The notes below the pieces were generated by a model. That model had not been told where the DNA came from and ran no database searches. It saw only the letters and a list, made by a program, of their open reading frames with translations. From Desulfobacterales bacterium (GTDB lineage Bacteria; Desulfobacterota; Desulfobulbia; Desulfobulbales; VMSU01), in NCBI GenBank assembly GCA_011330685.1, contig DRPV01000310.1, forward strand, positions 1 to 37,357: a stretch of 37,357 nucleotides of DNA, read 5' to 3'. Below, one piece after another: positions 8,105-15,146 of the stretch (position 1 is its first letter; every line of letters starts with the position of its first letter). The translations under genes were made by a program, and so were the position numbers.

Positions 8105-8256
8105 TAAAGTTTCAGCGGCTCTATCCCCATAGTCAATAACCATACTCTTACCGCTTTCCACTCTCTTGTTTTCTCTCTATTTCTTTGTCCTCATTTCTTT
8201 CCTTCGTCAAGACCTGTGCAGGGATGGCCGTTCCTATCCCGATAGCAGCTTCTTGG

Positions 8257-8610
8257 CTACAATTCTCTTGGCTCTGTAAGTAGTTGTATCCCTGACAATA
8301 TCTCTTTAACTCTGTCGATGTTTACGGCCCCGATCTTTTCACAGAGATCATTCCGGTCTACGGTATAAATTTGAGTTATATTAACAACGCTTTTCTTTGG
8401 TAAATTAGCCTCACCTTTTTTTAAAACAACATTTCCGGGTGATGAGCCTCTTTTGATATTGGAGGTAAGGGAGCACATTACCACCGTATTGATTAAGCTT
8501 GAGTTAAAAAGGTTATTCTGGATTACAATGTGAGGGTGTTTGTAGCCTGGCTCAGAGCCGTTTGGCTCACCAAGATCGACCCAATAGATTTCTCCTTGTT
8601 TGATTACCAT
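8257..8610 (-). CDS. MazF/PemK-type endoribonuclease toxin
   Basis: The product is 117 residues with the family's opening pattern (IKQGEIYWVDLGEPNGSEPGYKHP) and the later NVVLKKGEANLPKKSVVNITQI segment that forms the RNA-binding and catalytic face in MazF. It is a sequence-specific mRNA interferase by homology. It overlaps the upstream antitoxin gene by 7 bp, the standard antitoxin-first order. The surrounding DNA is clearly more AT-rich than the flanking genes, which fits recent acquisition. The full length suggests an intact toxin. Confidence 0.9.
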   Translation of the reverse strand: MVIKQGEIYWVDLGEPNGSEPGYKHPHIVIQNNLFNSSLINTVVMCSLTSNIKRGSSPGNVVLKKGEANLPKKSVVNITQIYTVDRNDLCEKIGAVNIDRVKEILSGIQLLTEPREL

Positions 8611-8864
8611 GATTCACTCATTATGTTCTTCGCATGCTTAACTCTCATTTTCTTTTGTATGACCATTTCATCAGAAGTTGGAGCATCACTGAAAGCACTA
8701 TTTATCTGCTCTATTAAATTCTTGCTTTCTTCTTTTTTGATAAAATCCTTTACGGCCATAACGAATAGTTTGCTTCGTGACACATGCATCTCACTGGCTA
8801 GCTGGTTGACTTCTTTGAATAAATCTTCTTGTAGCGAGATAGCTGTTTTTACGCTGGTTGCCAT
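8604..8864 (-). CDS. ribbon-helix-helix antitoxin of the MazF-type toxin
   Basis: The product is 86 residues. The N-terminal TSVKTAISLQEDLFKEVNQLASEMHVSRSKLF is a ribbon-helix-helix DNA-binding domain, and the charged C-terminal tail would wrap the toxin. The start at 8864 follows GGAGG with a 5-base spacer and is preferred to an upstream ATG at 8891. It is first in a two-gene operon with the toxin and would be expected to repress its own promoter (candidate at 8897-8927). Confidence 0.88.
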   Translation of the reverse strand: MATSVKTAISLQEDLFKEVNQLASEMHVSRSKLFVMAVKDFIKKEESKNLIEQINSAFSDAPTSDEMVIQKKMRVKHAKNIMSESW

Positions 8865-8896
8865 GTTATCCTCCATAATCAAAAATAGCATTATGA

Positions 8897-8927
8897 ATAA
8901 TATGATGCATAGTTATACCATTGTCAA
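8897..8927 (-). promoter_or_regulatory. candidate promoter of the toxin-antitoxin operon
   Basis: On the minus strand a perfect TTGACA (plus-strand TGTCAA at 8922-8927) is followed by CATATT with a 17-base spacer or TATTAT with 19. The region is AT-rich with short symmetric stretches that an RHH antitoxin could bind. It lies 33 bp upstream of the antitoxin start. Confidence 0.45.
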
Positions 8928-9096
8928 TATTATTTTATGATGTTTCATATCTTTGGTAGACGATAGTACGATGTTTATGTTAACTTTTTTGACTTGCTGA
9001 CGTTTAGCTCAGGGGCGCACCGACGAGCCTGAAAAGACTTGGCTGGGAGAACTGAACGTCAATAAACAAAAAATTACGCGGCGAGTGTGCGTCCCT

Positions 9097-9219
9097 TGAA
9101 ATTGCTGTCCGGTTGCAACGTAAAAGCAAATGGAAGTGATTGTCCAGCAAGACCCAGGTAAAACAATCGGTGTCGGTGTCTTTTAAATAGAGAAGAAATC
9201 GTTTTAAGAACATCCCGCG
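9097..9219 (-). pseudogene. truncated fragment of the REP-associated transposase
   Basis: The translated piece (RGMFLKRF...KDTDTDCF.W.LLDNHFHLLLRCNR.AIS) is nearly identical to residues 37-77 of the intact transposase encoded at 10068-11063, and the DNA matches 10845-10967 with few differences. It keeps the HUH motif (HFH) but has no N-terminus, catalytic Tyr or C-terminal domain. It is embedded in a chance ORF (9004-9255). It may be debris of an older copy or of a recombination event, since it forms a direct repeat around the channel gene. Confidence 0.85.
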
Positions 9220-9244
9220 TGTTGTTGGTTGAACTTGGCTTTTA

Positions 9245-9865
9245 TTATGGTTCACGACTGATGACCGTTGGCAGAGTGGCGTTTTTGCCGCCTTGATGGG
9301 CGTAAATGAGTACCGCGAAGAAGACGCCGCCCTGAATAAAGCCTAGCAGGGCCTCTATTCCAGCCGCCAGCATGGCGTTTAAGGTTTGGGGAATCCAGTC
9401 TCCGGCCCCCAGGGTGGTGAATAGTTCCATGGAAATATAAAAGGCCACCCGTAGGTTGTGGCCTTGCATCAGGGCCATATGTTCGCCTGCGGCGGGGCCG
9501 TTGTAGCGGAAGAGAGAGAATACCCCGAAAAGGTCATAGAGCAGGGTGAAAAACAGCATGGTAACAATTGTAATTTCAAGGTAGAGAAATACAATATGCA
9601 AGAGATCTAAATGGATGGAGCTGTGGTGGCTTGAGACGTAGAACAGCATGAGGTCGAGCAGGGTGAAGCGTATAACCACTATGTAGATTAAAAAGCCGAG
9701 CAATATCCCTTCCCGGTGGTGGGCAAACTGGGAAGGAAAGGTGGACTGCCACCACCAGCCTGCGGCGAGGGGCAGAAGCAGTAATGGCATAATAAAGGGC
9801 ATGATGGGTATTACCCTGTTGATAAAAAACTGTATAATCCCTTTATGCGGCTTCGGAGTAGTCAT
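9245..9865 (-). CDS. small channel-like membrane protein with an altered K+-type filter
   Basis: The product is 206 residues with about five hydrophobic segments (near 18-37, 53-76, 87-112, 140-150 and 165-190). Between the last two lies TTLGAGDWIP (150-159), which aligns with the pore signature TTVGYGD.P of two-TM potassium channel (Ion_trans_2) proteins, with GAG in place of GYG. It is therefore probably an ion channel relative, but the changed filter means potassium selectivity cannot be assumed. No good ribosome binding site precedes the ATG. It is monocistronic, between a transposase fragment and the intact transposase, so it may be passenger DNA of the island. Confidence 0.65.
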   Translation of the reverse strand: MTTPKPHKGIIQFFINRVIPIMPFIMPLLLLPLAAGWWWQSTFPSQFAHHREGILLGFLIYIVVIRFTLLDLMLFYVSSHHSSIHLDLLHIVFLYLEITIVTMLFFTLLYDLFGVFSLFRYNGPAAGEHMALMQGHNLRVAFYISMELFTTLGAGDWIPQTLNAMLAAGIEALLGFIQGGVFFAVLIYAHQGGKNATLPTVISREP

Positions 9866-9918
9866 GTTGTTTTGTTTTCATCCTCGTGGCATGGCCTTGA
9901 TAGCTCCGGCTATTTCTC

Positions 9919-10011
9919 GGGGGATAAGAGGGACGTCTATGCTCTCATGGGGGGATAAGAGGGACGTCTATGCTCTCATGGGGGGATAAGAGGGACGTCT
10001 ATGCTCTCATG
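9919..10011. repeat. three 31-bp tandem repeats left of the transposase
   Basis: There are three nearly perfect units of 31 bp, each a run of 5-6 G followed by ATAAGAGGGACGTCTATG and CTCTCAT. They end 57 bp from the 3' end of the transposase gene. The core ATAAGAGGGACGT is the inverse complement of the core of the repeats at 11109-11161 on the other side (ACGTCCCCTTAT). They look like REP-type sequences recognised by the transposase. There is no spacer, so this is not a CRISPR array. Confidence 0.85.
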
Positions 10012-10067
10012 CGTTTCACGTAATTAAGTATATACAAGAGCCGTTATTGCTCTATGCTGCCCTTATT

Positions 10068-11063
10068 TCATTTCTCGCGCAAGACGCTGTCCAAGTGCTT
10101 TTGGAGGGGCTTGTTCTCATGTAATATCTGTTCCCCGCGATACATCGATCGGCTTACAGCTGATGGCCCTATGGAAAGAAATTCCCCAACCTCAACACCC
10201 TTCATGCCGAGCCATCGAATCGCAGCGTAGCAAAAAACTGCTCTTACTTCGGATACAGGGCCACCCCTCGATCGGTGATAAATCGATTCAGGCGGCACTT
10301 CAAACAGCTCGCATATGATTTCACGGGTTTTCTGCAATGATACTCTTGGCGGCATGATCGTCCGGATATCCGTTTCCATTCGAAGCCGCTCGACAAATTC
10401 CCCGCTCCCCAGAATTCGATCGTCAAAGACTGCGCACTCGTCTTGGCCGTCTTCGGTCTTTCTGCTCCGGCGTAAACCTCCACCCACCAATTCGGGGCGG
10501 CGGCCTTGGGATATGCCGTCGGAGAGGAATTGCCGGTATTTTTTGCGGCTTTCCTTTCGCCGTTTATCGAAAAGAAGCAATACCTCGTCAATAGCCTGGC
10601 CGAGTAGATCCGTTTTGCCCATTAATACGGCATGGCCGCTCCAGGGATAAGTATCGAGTGTGGTTATCTCAGGTACTATTTGGGCTCGTAAGGGGTTCAG
10701 ATGGATGTAACGGATGAGTTCAAGCAAATAGACATCTTCCTCGCAGATAATTGACTTGTAGCGGTTTTGGAAAAGATGGCCGTTTCGTTTGTGACGCTGG
10801 TTGAAATTTACTGCATATCCAGTCAGTAGGCGCCGCATGAAGGTGGAAATTGCTGACCGGTTGCAACGTAAAAGCAAATGGAAGTGATTGTCCAGCAAGG
10901 CCCAGGCAAAACAATCGGTGTCGGTGTCTTTAAGCAGAGAAGAAAATCGTTTTAAGAACATCCCGCGGTCTTTATCGTCGCGGTATATTTTCCGCCTCTC
11001 GATTCCGCGCACAATTACATGTTGCAACAATCCCGGTATGTCGATTCTGGCTTTTCGTGGCAT
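10068..11063 (-). CDS. REP-associated tyrosine transposase with DnaA-like C-terminal domain
   Basis: The product is 331 residues from MPRKARIDIPG; an ATG 12 bp upstream is possible and neither start has a clear ribosome binding site. In numbering from that upstream ATG, the Y1 transposase domain spans about 5-160 with the HUH motif H64-F-H66 (DNHFHLLLR) and likely nucleophile Tyr in RYIHLNPLR (Tyr123). Residues about 243-335 (SLQKTREIICELFEV to SRSMYRGEQIL) resemble the helix-turn-helix domain IV of DnaA, found in a subgroup of these transposases. The enzyme would nick and join single-stranded REP-type DNA. It is flanked on both sides by repeats with inverse-complementary cores, its likely substrates. 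A truncated copy lies at 9097-9219. Confidence 0.92.
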   Translation of the reverse strand: MPRKARIDIPGLLQHVIVRGIERRKIYRDDKDRGMFLKRFSSLLKDTDTDCFAWALLDNHFHLLLRCNRSAISTFMRRLLTGYAVNFNQRHKRNGHLFQNRYKSIICEEDVYLLELIRYIHLNPLRAQIVPEITTLDTYPWSGHAVLMGKTDLLGQAIDEVLLLFDKRRKESRKKYRQFLSDGISQGRRPELVGGGLRRSRKTEDGQDECAVFDDRILGSGEFVERLRMETDIRTIMPPRVSLQKTREIICELFEVPPESIYHRSRGGPVSEVRAVFCYAAIRWLGMKGVEVGEFLSIGPSAVSRSMYRGEQILHENKPLQKHLDSVLREK

Positions 11064-11108
11064 GAAAGTCAGCATAGCCGTTTAATCGCCTTAAGTCAAT
11101 AAAACAAC

Positions 11109-11161
11109 AACGTCCCCTTATGTCTCGCTTATGTCTCAACGTCCCCTTATGTCTCGCTTAT
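11109..11161. repeat. two 24-bp direct repeats right of the transposase
   Basis: Two perfect 24-bp copies (11109-11132 and 11138-11161, each AACGTCCCCTTATG then TCTCGCTTAT) are separated by 5 bp, giving a 29-bp period. The core ACGTCCCCTTAT is inverted relative to the core of the 9919-10011 repeats, so the transposase is bounded by oppositely oriented repeat families. Confidence 0.85.
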
Positions 11162-11359
11162 CGTTTTTTTTCTCCCACTTTTCCCCACAGTGCTGTCTGC
11201 CCCAAATGAGTCGTGTTAGATTACGATTATGCTTTCTCGTGTACCATATATAGTTGTGGCTTGTTGTTAATGCTTCACTATATGGTATGCTGAATTTTTA
11301 TGTCAACTAAATCAGTAGGTTATGCTTTTGGCTTAATCGGACTCTTTTTAAAAAAAATC

Positions 11360-11389
11360 TTGACATGCCCTTGGCGATTTAGATATACA
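11360..11389 (+). promoter_or_regulatory. sigma70-type promoter of the dcw cluster
   Basis: TTGACA (11360-11365) and TATACA (11384-11389) are separated by 18 bp, 46 bp upstream of the mraZ ATG and directly before the MraZ boxes. An A-tract just upstream could act as an UP element. In the rest of the 11162-11359 stretch I see only a weak 9-bp inverted repeat (TACCATATA 11242-11250, TATATGGTA 11279-11287) and no gene. Confidence 0.75.
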
Positions 11390-11400
11390 GTAGTAAGATG

Positions 11401-11424
11401 TGGGTTAATGTGGAAAAATTAGGA
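11401..11424 (+). promoter_or_regulatory. MraZ binding boxes
   Basis: TGGG (11401), TGGA (11411) and AGGA (11421) occur with an exact 10-bp period between the -10 box and mraZ. Known MraZ operators are TGGGN repeats with 5-nt spacers, also a 10-bp period. The second and third boxes are imperfect. This suggests autoregulation of the cluster by its first gene product. Confidence 0.6.
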
Positions 11425-11435
11425 AAATTTCAACT

Positions 11436-11912
11436 ATGAGCATAGAGCAACCGTCAGGGCCGGTTTATCATTTTCGCGGCCGCTCGGAACATAATCTGGA
11501 TGGCAAGGGCAGGTTGAGTATCCCGGCCCGCTTTCGGGATGTTCTGCGTCGTCAATATGATGAACGGCTCATGGTCGCTCCATGGCATAAATCTCTGCGG
11601 GCTTACCCTTTCCCGCAATGGGAGAAGATGGAAGTCGGGCTCCTGTCCAGTATGAGGGAATATCCCGAAATGAAGAAAATGGCCGCCTATATCATCGGCG
11701 GGGTGGTGGAGTGTCAGCTTGACAAACAAGGCCGGGTTCTTCTGCCGCCCAGGCTACGTGAGGAGAGTAGTATCCACCGTGAGGTCGTGCTGAGCGGGGT
11801 AATGACCTATTTTGAGATATTGGATAAAAAGTCCTGGGAGGAGGAAAATAAGCCCACGGCGGAGGATTACGCCAGCTTTGATGTCAGTCTCTTAAAAGCC
11901 GGTCTCATGTAG
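11436..11912 (+). CDS. mraZ: MraZ transcriptional regulator
   Basis: The product is 158 residues, the usual size. Two SpoVT/AbrB-type swapped-hairpin domains are seen: N-terminal NLDGKGRLSIPARFRDVL (about 20-37) and C-terminal QLDKQGRVLLPPRLRE (about 94-109), each with the family's DxKGRxxxPxxFR signature. It binds the TGGG-type repeats upstream of itself and tunes dcw expression. It is the first gene of the cluster and is followed by rsmH after 13 bp. Confidence 0.95.
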   Translation: MSIEQPSGPVYHFRGRSEHNLDGKGRLSIPARFRDVLRRQYDERLMVAPWHKSLRAYPFPQWEKMEVGLLSSMREYPEMKKMAAYIIGGVVECQLDKQGRVLLPPRLREESSIHREVVLSGVMTYFEILDKKSWEEENKPTAEDYASFDVSLLKAGLM

Positions 11913-11925
11913 GGGACGAAGAATA

Positions 11926-12807
11926 ATGGCCCATTGTCCCGTTTTGTTGGCGGAAACCATGGATTTGTTGAGTCCTGTCCCCGGCGGTATATATGTGGAC
12001 GGCAATCTTGGCATGGGTGGCCACAGCCGTGAAATATTAAGAAGGTCAGCCCCTGACGGCCGTCTGATTGGTTTTGATCTCGACGCCGATGCCATTGCCA
12101 TGGCCCGTCGTAACCTGACTGAATTCGGCGGCAGGGTCGAATATATCCAGGATAATTTTGCCAATTCACCCAAGCGGCTGGCGGACTTGGGAATAGATGC
12201 AATAGACGGGTTATTGTTAGACCTGGGATTGTCGTCATATCAATTAGACAGCAGTGCCAGGGGGTTCAGCTTTCAGGGTAAAGAGCCTCTCGATATGAGA
12301 ATGGACAAGGGGCAAGACCTGACTGCCGCTCAGATATTAAACAGTGCCAGCAGTGAAGAACTGGCCGATATCTTTTATTTTTATGGGGAGGAGAGGCAGG
12401 CCCGTCGTATTGCCTCCTTTGTGGTTCAGGAGCGTCGGAAGCAGAAAATTATTACCACTGATCAATTGGTGGCGCTGGTCGCCCGGGCCGTACCGCGTAA
12501 ATTTCAGCCCCGGAAGATTCATGTGGCCACCAAGGTGTTTCAGGCCCTGCGCATAGCGGTGAATAAGGAAATGGACAATTTACTGCGTATTCTAAAGCTG
12601 GGGCCGCAAATGTTAAAAAATGAGGCGAAATTCTGTGTTATTTCATTTCACTCCCTGGAAGACCGCCTGATTAAACGGGCCTTTCAGAGTAACCCGTCCT
12701 TGTCGGTAGTGACCAGGAAACCGGTTATAGCCGGAGAAGATGAACTGCGGCTTAATCCACGGGCCAGGAGTGCCAAATTGCGAATGGCGAAGAAGGAGGT
12801 ATTATGA
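11926..12807 (+). CDS. rsmH: 16S rRNA (cytosine1402-N4)-methyltransferase RsmH
   Basis: The product is 293 residues. The SAM-binding motif is YVDGNLGMGGHSREIL (about 23-38), followed by GFDLDADAIAMA. The DGLLLDLGLSSYQLD and RGFSFQGKEPLDMRMD blocks are diagnostic for MraW/RsmH. C-terminal CVISFHSLEDRLIKRAF is the family's conserved SFHSLEDR motif. It methylates N4 of C1402 in the ribosomal P site. The start is ATG at 11926 after GGGGA. The last 4 bp overlap ftsL (ATGA). Confidence 0.96.
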   Translation: MAHCPVLLAETMDLLSPVPGGIYVDGNLGMGGHSREILRRSAPDGRLIGFDLDADAIAMARRNLTEFGGRVEYIQDNFANSPKRLADLGIDAIDGLLLDLGLSSYQLDSSARGFSFQGKEPLDMRMDKGQDLTAAQILNSASSEELADIFYFYGEERQARRIASFVVQERRKQKIITTDQLVALVARAVPRKFQPRKIHVATKVFQALRIAVNKEMDNLLRILKLGPQMLKNEAKFCVISFHSLEDRLIKRAFQSNPSLSVVTRKPVIAGEDELRLNPRARSAKLRMAKKEVL

Positions 12808-13139
12808 TTCAGGATTTTTCCAATACATTTAACGGCCGTCAGAGCGTTATGGTGAGGCCCGTGGCCATCAGCGGCAACCAGACCTTGAAAAAGGCGGTGG
12901 GGGTTATATTACTCTGCGCCGCCATCAGTGCTCTAATCAGCAGTGTGGCCTTCGCTTTTCTGCTGCGTAGCGGTTTAAACAACTTGAATATGGAACAGAG
13001 CCTCAAGGTTAATATGTTAAAGACCGAGCAGCAGCTCTATAGCCGGCGTCAAAGGCTTGTTTCCAGGCATTATGTCAGTAAAACGGCTGGGCGTCTCGGG
13101 CTTCATCCCCCGCTGAAAAGCCAGATAAAACATCTTTAG
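12804..13139 (+). CDS. ftsL: FtsL-like divisome protein
   Basis: The product is 111 residues: a cytoplasmic N-terminus (1-30), one membrane segment (about 32-55) and a short periplasmic helical region with heptad-like pattern (NLNMEQSLKVNMLKTEQQLYSR) ending in GRLGLHPP. Size, topology and position between rsmH and ftsI identify FtsL, although sequence conservation in this family is low. The start has AAGGAGG upstream and overlaps the rsmH stop. FtsL forms a complex with FtsB and FtsQ and activates the FtsWI synthase, which makes the state of ftsI and ftsW here notable. Confidence 0.85.
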   Translation: MIQDFSNTFNGRQSVMVRPVAISGNQTLKKAVGVILLCAAISALISSVAFAFLLRSGLNNLNMEQSLKVNMLKTEQQLYSRRQRLVSRHYVSKTAGRLGLHPPLKSQIKHL

Positions 13140-13169
13140 GGCTCAAACGCCGATGGGCGGTGGGAAAAG

Positions 13170-15146
13170 ATGAGATATCAGCGCCAGACAGTGAGGAGAG
13201 GCCGTGGCTGGTTATGGCTGTTTATAATCCTGTTGGCTGTTGCTGGATATTTCCTGTGGTATGTGACATCATACCACAGGGCTCCATCGGGAGTGAAAAA
13301 GGCGGTAAGATCGCGGCCCGCCAAGGTTGATAAATTTATAGCGGCCGAGAGCCCCCTGCGGCGTGATATTTATGACCGCAATATGAGGCCGCTGGCCTTA
13401 AGTGTTCGGAGTTACTCGGTAAACTTAAGGCCAATGGAGTTGAAGCCCGGCCCGGCAGGGATAAAGCAGCTACGGAAGATCCCCGGTCTGCATAACAGGC
13501 AAATTGCTGGGCTGCGAAACGGGCAGGCCTCTGTCCAGCTTAAAAAGTATATATCGGCGGCTGAGGCCGATAGAATAGCCAGGCTGAAGATAAGCGGTAT
13601 CCATCTGCGGGCCGCTGAACATCGCTTCTACCCTTATGGTGATGCCGCCGCGCAGGTTATCGGCTTTACCAAGGACGGCCAGGGGCTGGCGGGTGTAGAG
13701 TTTACCTACGACAGTGTCTTGACTGGTGATTTATTGCCTGCCTCCAGGGTTCTAAAGGCGGCGGGGATTAATATCTCTAATCCTGCCGGTGGGGCAGCGG
13801 TTGTTTTGTCTCTTGATGTCAAGCTGCAGATGTTGCTGGAAAAGACCTTAAAGGGCTTGATTAAAAAAAGAGGGGCCGGTTCCGCTATGGCCCTGTTGCT
13901 GAATGCCGCTGACGGCAGAATTGAGGCCCTGGCGAATATTCCATCCTATGACCCTAATCGTTATTGGCAATATGACAGTTTTAACCGCCGTAATAGAGCC
14001 TTAAAAGATCCGGTACTCCTCGGCGGTATGTTCAGGTATCTGCAAATCGCGGCTGCCCTCCGTTCTGGACTGCTTAAACCGCCCAGCCTCAACGGGTCAA
14101 AAAAGGTAATCGCGCACCTTGTTCCGCGCTTTATGAAACTGCCGGTGCGGGGAGTAACCGGACTTAACAAGGGGGTATGGCAGAAGATTCAGGATGGCGT
14201 TTATTATGGCCCCGGTCTCGGCGCGATGCAGGAGATAACGGCGGCCCTTCCGCCCCGTTTGGCTGTCAATGCCCTGGACGGGTTGGTGGATAAGGCATTT
14301 ATTACTACTGACATAACCCCCTTAACCCCTGTTTCTCTTGTTGATCTAACGGCTGTCTTCGGGCGCTTGATTAACGGCGGCAAGGGGTTAAGGCCTCATT
14401 TGTTGGATGGTTTACGTTTAGACGGCAGTAAAAAAATCCTGGCGGCTGATTTTAAGACCGCTGCCGCTGTTGACCCTAAGTATCCAGGTCGGGAGTTTCT
14501 GAATATTTTGCGTAAAGGGCGGAATGGGGCTAAGGGGCCGATAGTTTTGGAGTCTCTGCTCACGGCGGCGGATAAAGAGGCGGCCAGTATTGAATTTAAA
14601 GAGGCGGGGACGGCAGGTAAACAGGGGATTGAACCGCCGCCGGAGAAAAAGGTTATTTATAACAGCCTGTCAATGGGTATTCAAACCGGCCGTACCCCGT
14701 TGGTGCTGCTTATCGCCCTTGAGGGTTTAACTAAGCCGGGCAGCGGCTCATTATGCGGCGCTGCCATAGGGCGTATTCTACGCGGCCGCCGCCGGATATA
14801 CCGCCGAAAATTAGCGGTAAGGCCGGTGAGGCGGGATTATTTCGCGGTTTGGCAGCGCTGGCGGATAAAACATGAACGGGCCGCTAAGAGGGAACGCGCC
14901 AAGAGTACTACCGGTGTTATGCCCGATGTCCGGGGCTACAGTCTGCGCCGGGCCTTACGGCGTTTGAGCGGTCTTAAGGTCAGGCTGGTAATAAGCGGGG
15001 CCGGGCAGGTGAAATGGCAGCAGCCCGCACCCGGCGTTAGATTGCGTGATAACGAGCTCTGCCGCCTGCGATTACGCTTTTTAGAGGTTAAGCAAAGGGT
15101 CAATGAACACTTCGGGAGCGGCACAGGAAAGGCGGTTAATCGCTGA
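13170..15146 (+). CDS. ftsI: FtsI-like class B penicillin-binding protein homologue lacking all catalytic motifs, with PASTA domain
   Basis: The product is 658 residues: a membrane anchor (about 13-31), a PBP dimerisation region (about 57-185, with SPLRRDIYDRNMRPLA), a transpeptidase-like domain (about 205-540) and a C-terminal PASTA domain (about 582-636). In the fold the catalytic SxxK block aligns as DPVLLGGMFRYLQIAAALR: expected E-P-G-S-T-F-K is L-L-G-G286-M-F-R289. SxN aligns with GPG at 347-349 (YYGPGLGAM), and KTGT aligns with EAGT at 478-481. Flanking family residues are kept (NRALKDP, TPLTPVSL.DLTAVFGRLINGG), so alignment and frame are sound and no frameshift is needed. It is placed exactly where ftsI belongs. 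It is most likely a catalytically dead scaffold that still binds FtsL/FtsQ. Whether it binds beta-lactams is unknown, but acylation at Ser is not possible at this site. Confidence 0.9.
   Translation: MRYQRQTVRRGRGWLWLFIILLAVAGYFLWYVTSYHRAPSGVKKAVRSRPAKVDKFIAAESPLRRDIYDRNMRPLALSVRSYSVNLRPMELKPGPAGIKQLRKIPGLHNRQIAGLRNGQASVQLKKYISAAEADRIARLKISGIHLRAAEHRFYPYGDAAAQVIGFTKDGQGLAGVEFTYDSVLTGDLLPASRVLKAAGINISNPAGGAAVVLSLDVKLQMLLEKTLKGLIKKRGAGSAMALLLNAADGRIEALANIPSYDPNRYWQYDSFNRRNRALKDPVLLGGMFRYLQIAAALRSGLLKPPSLNGSKKVIAHLVPRFMKLPVRGVTGLNKGVWQKIQDGVYYGPGLGAMQEITAALPPRLAVNALDGLVDKAFITTDITPLTPVSLVDLTAVFGRLINGGKGLRPHLLDGLRLDGSKKILAADFKTAAAVDPKYPGREFLNILRKGRNGAKGPIVLESLLTAADKEAASIEFKEAGTAGKQGIEPPPEKKVIYNSLSMGIQTGRTPLVLLIALEGLTKPGSGSLCGAAIGRILRGRRRIYRRKLAVRPVRRDYFAVWQRWRIKHERAAKRERAKSTTGVMPDVRGYSLRRALRRLSGLKVRLVISGAGQVKWQQPAPGVRLRDNELCRLRLRFLEVKQRVNEHFGSGTGKAVNR

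Noticed and set aside
8105-8256. Pyrimidine-rich stretch after the bactofilin gene as a terminator
   Set aside because: It has T/C runs but no stable stem before them; I see no gene or clear signal in this gap.
9919-10011. Possible CRISPR array
   Set aside because: The 31-bp units are contiguous with no unique spacers, there are no cas genes, and the core matches transposase-flanking repeats instead.
10012-10030. GCGTTTCACGTAATT as another copy of the 6244-6341 element end
   Set aside because: Only about nine bases match the GTGAAACGC end, without a partner arm, so chance similarity is more likely.
13980-14060. Frameshift hiding an intact SxxK motif in ftsI
   Set aside because: The residues on both sides (NRALKDP and QIAAALRSG) are in the same frame and family-like, so no shift can restore Ser and Lys without destroying them.
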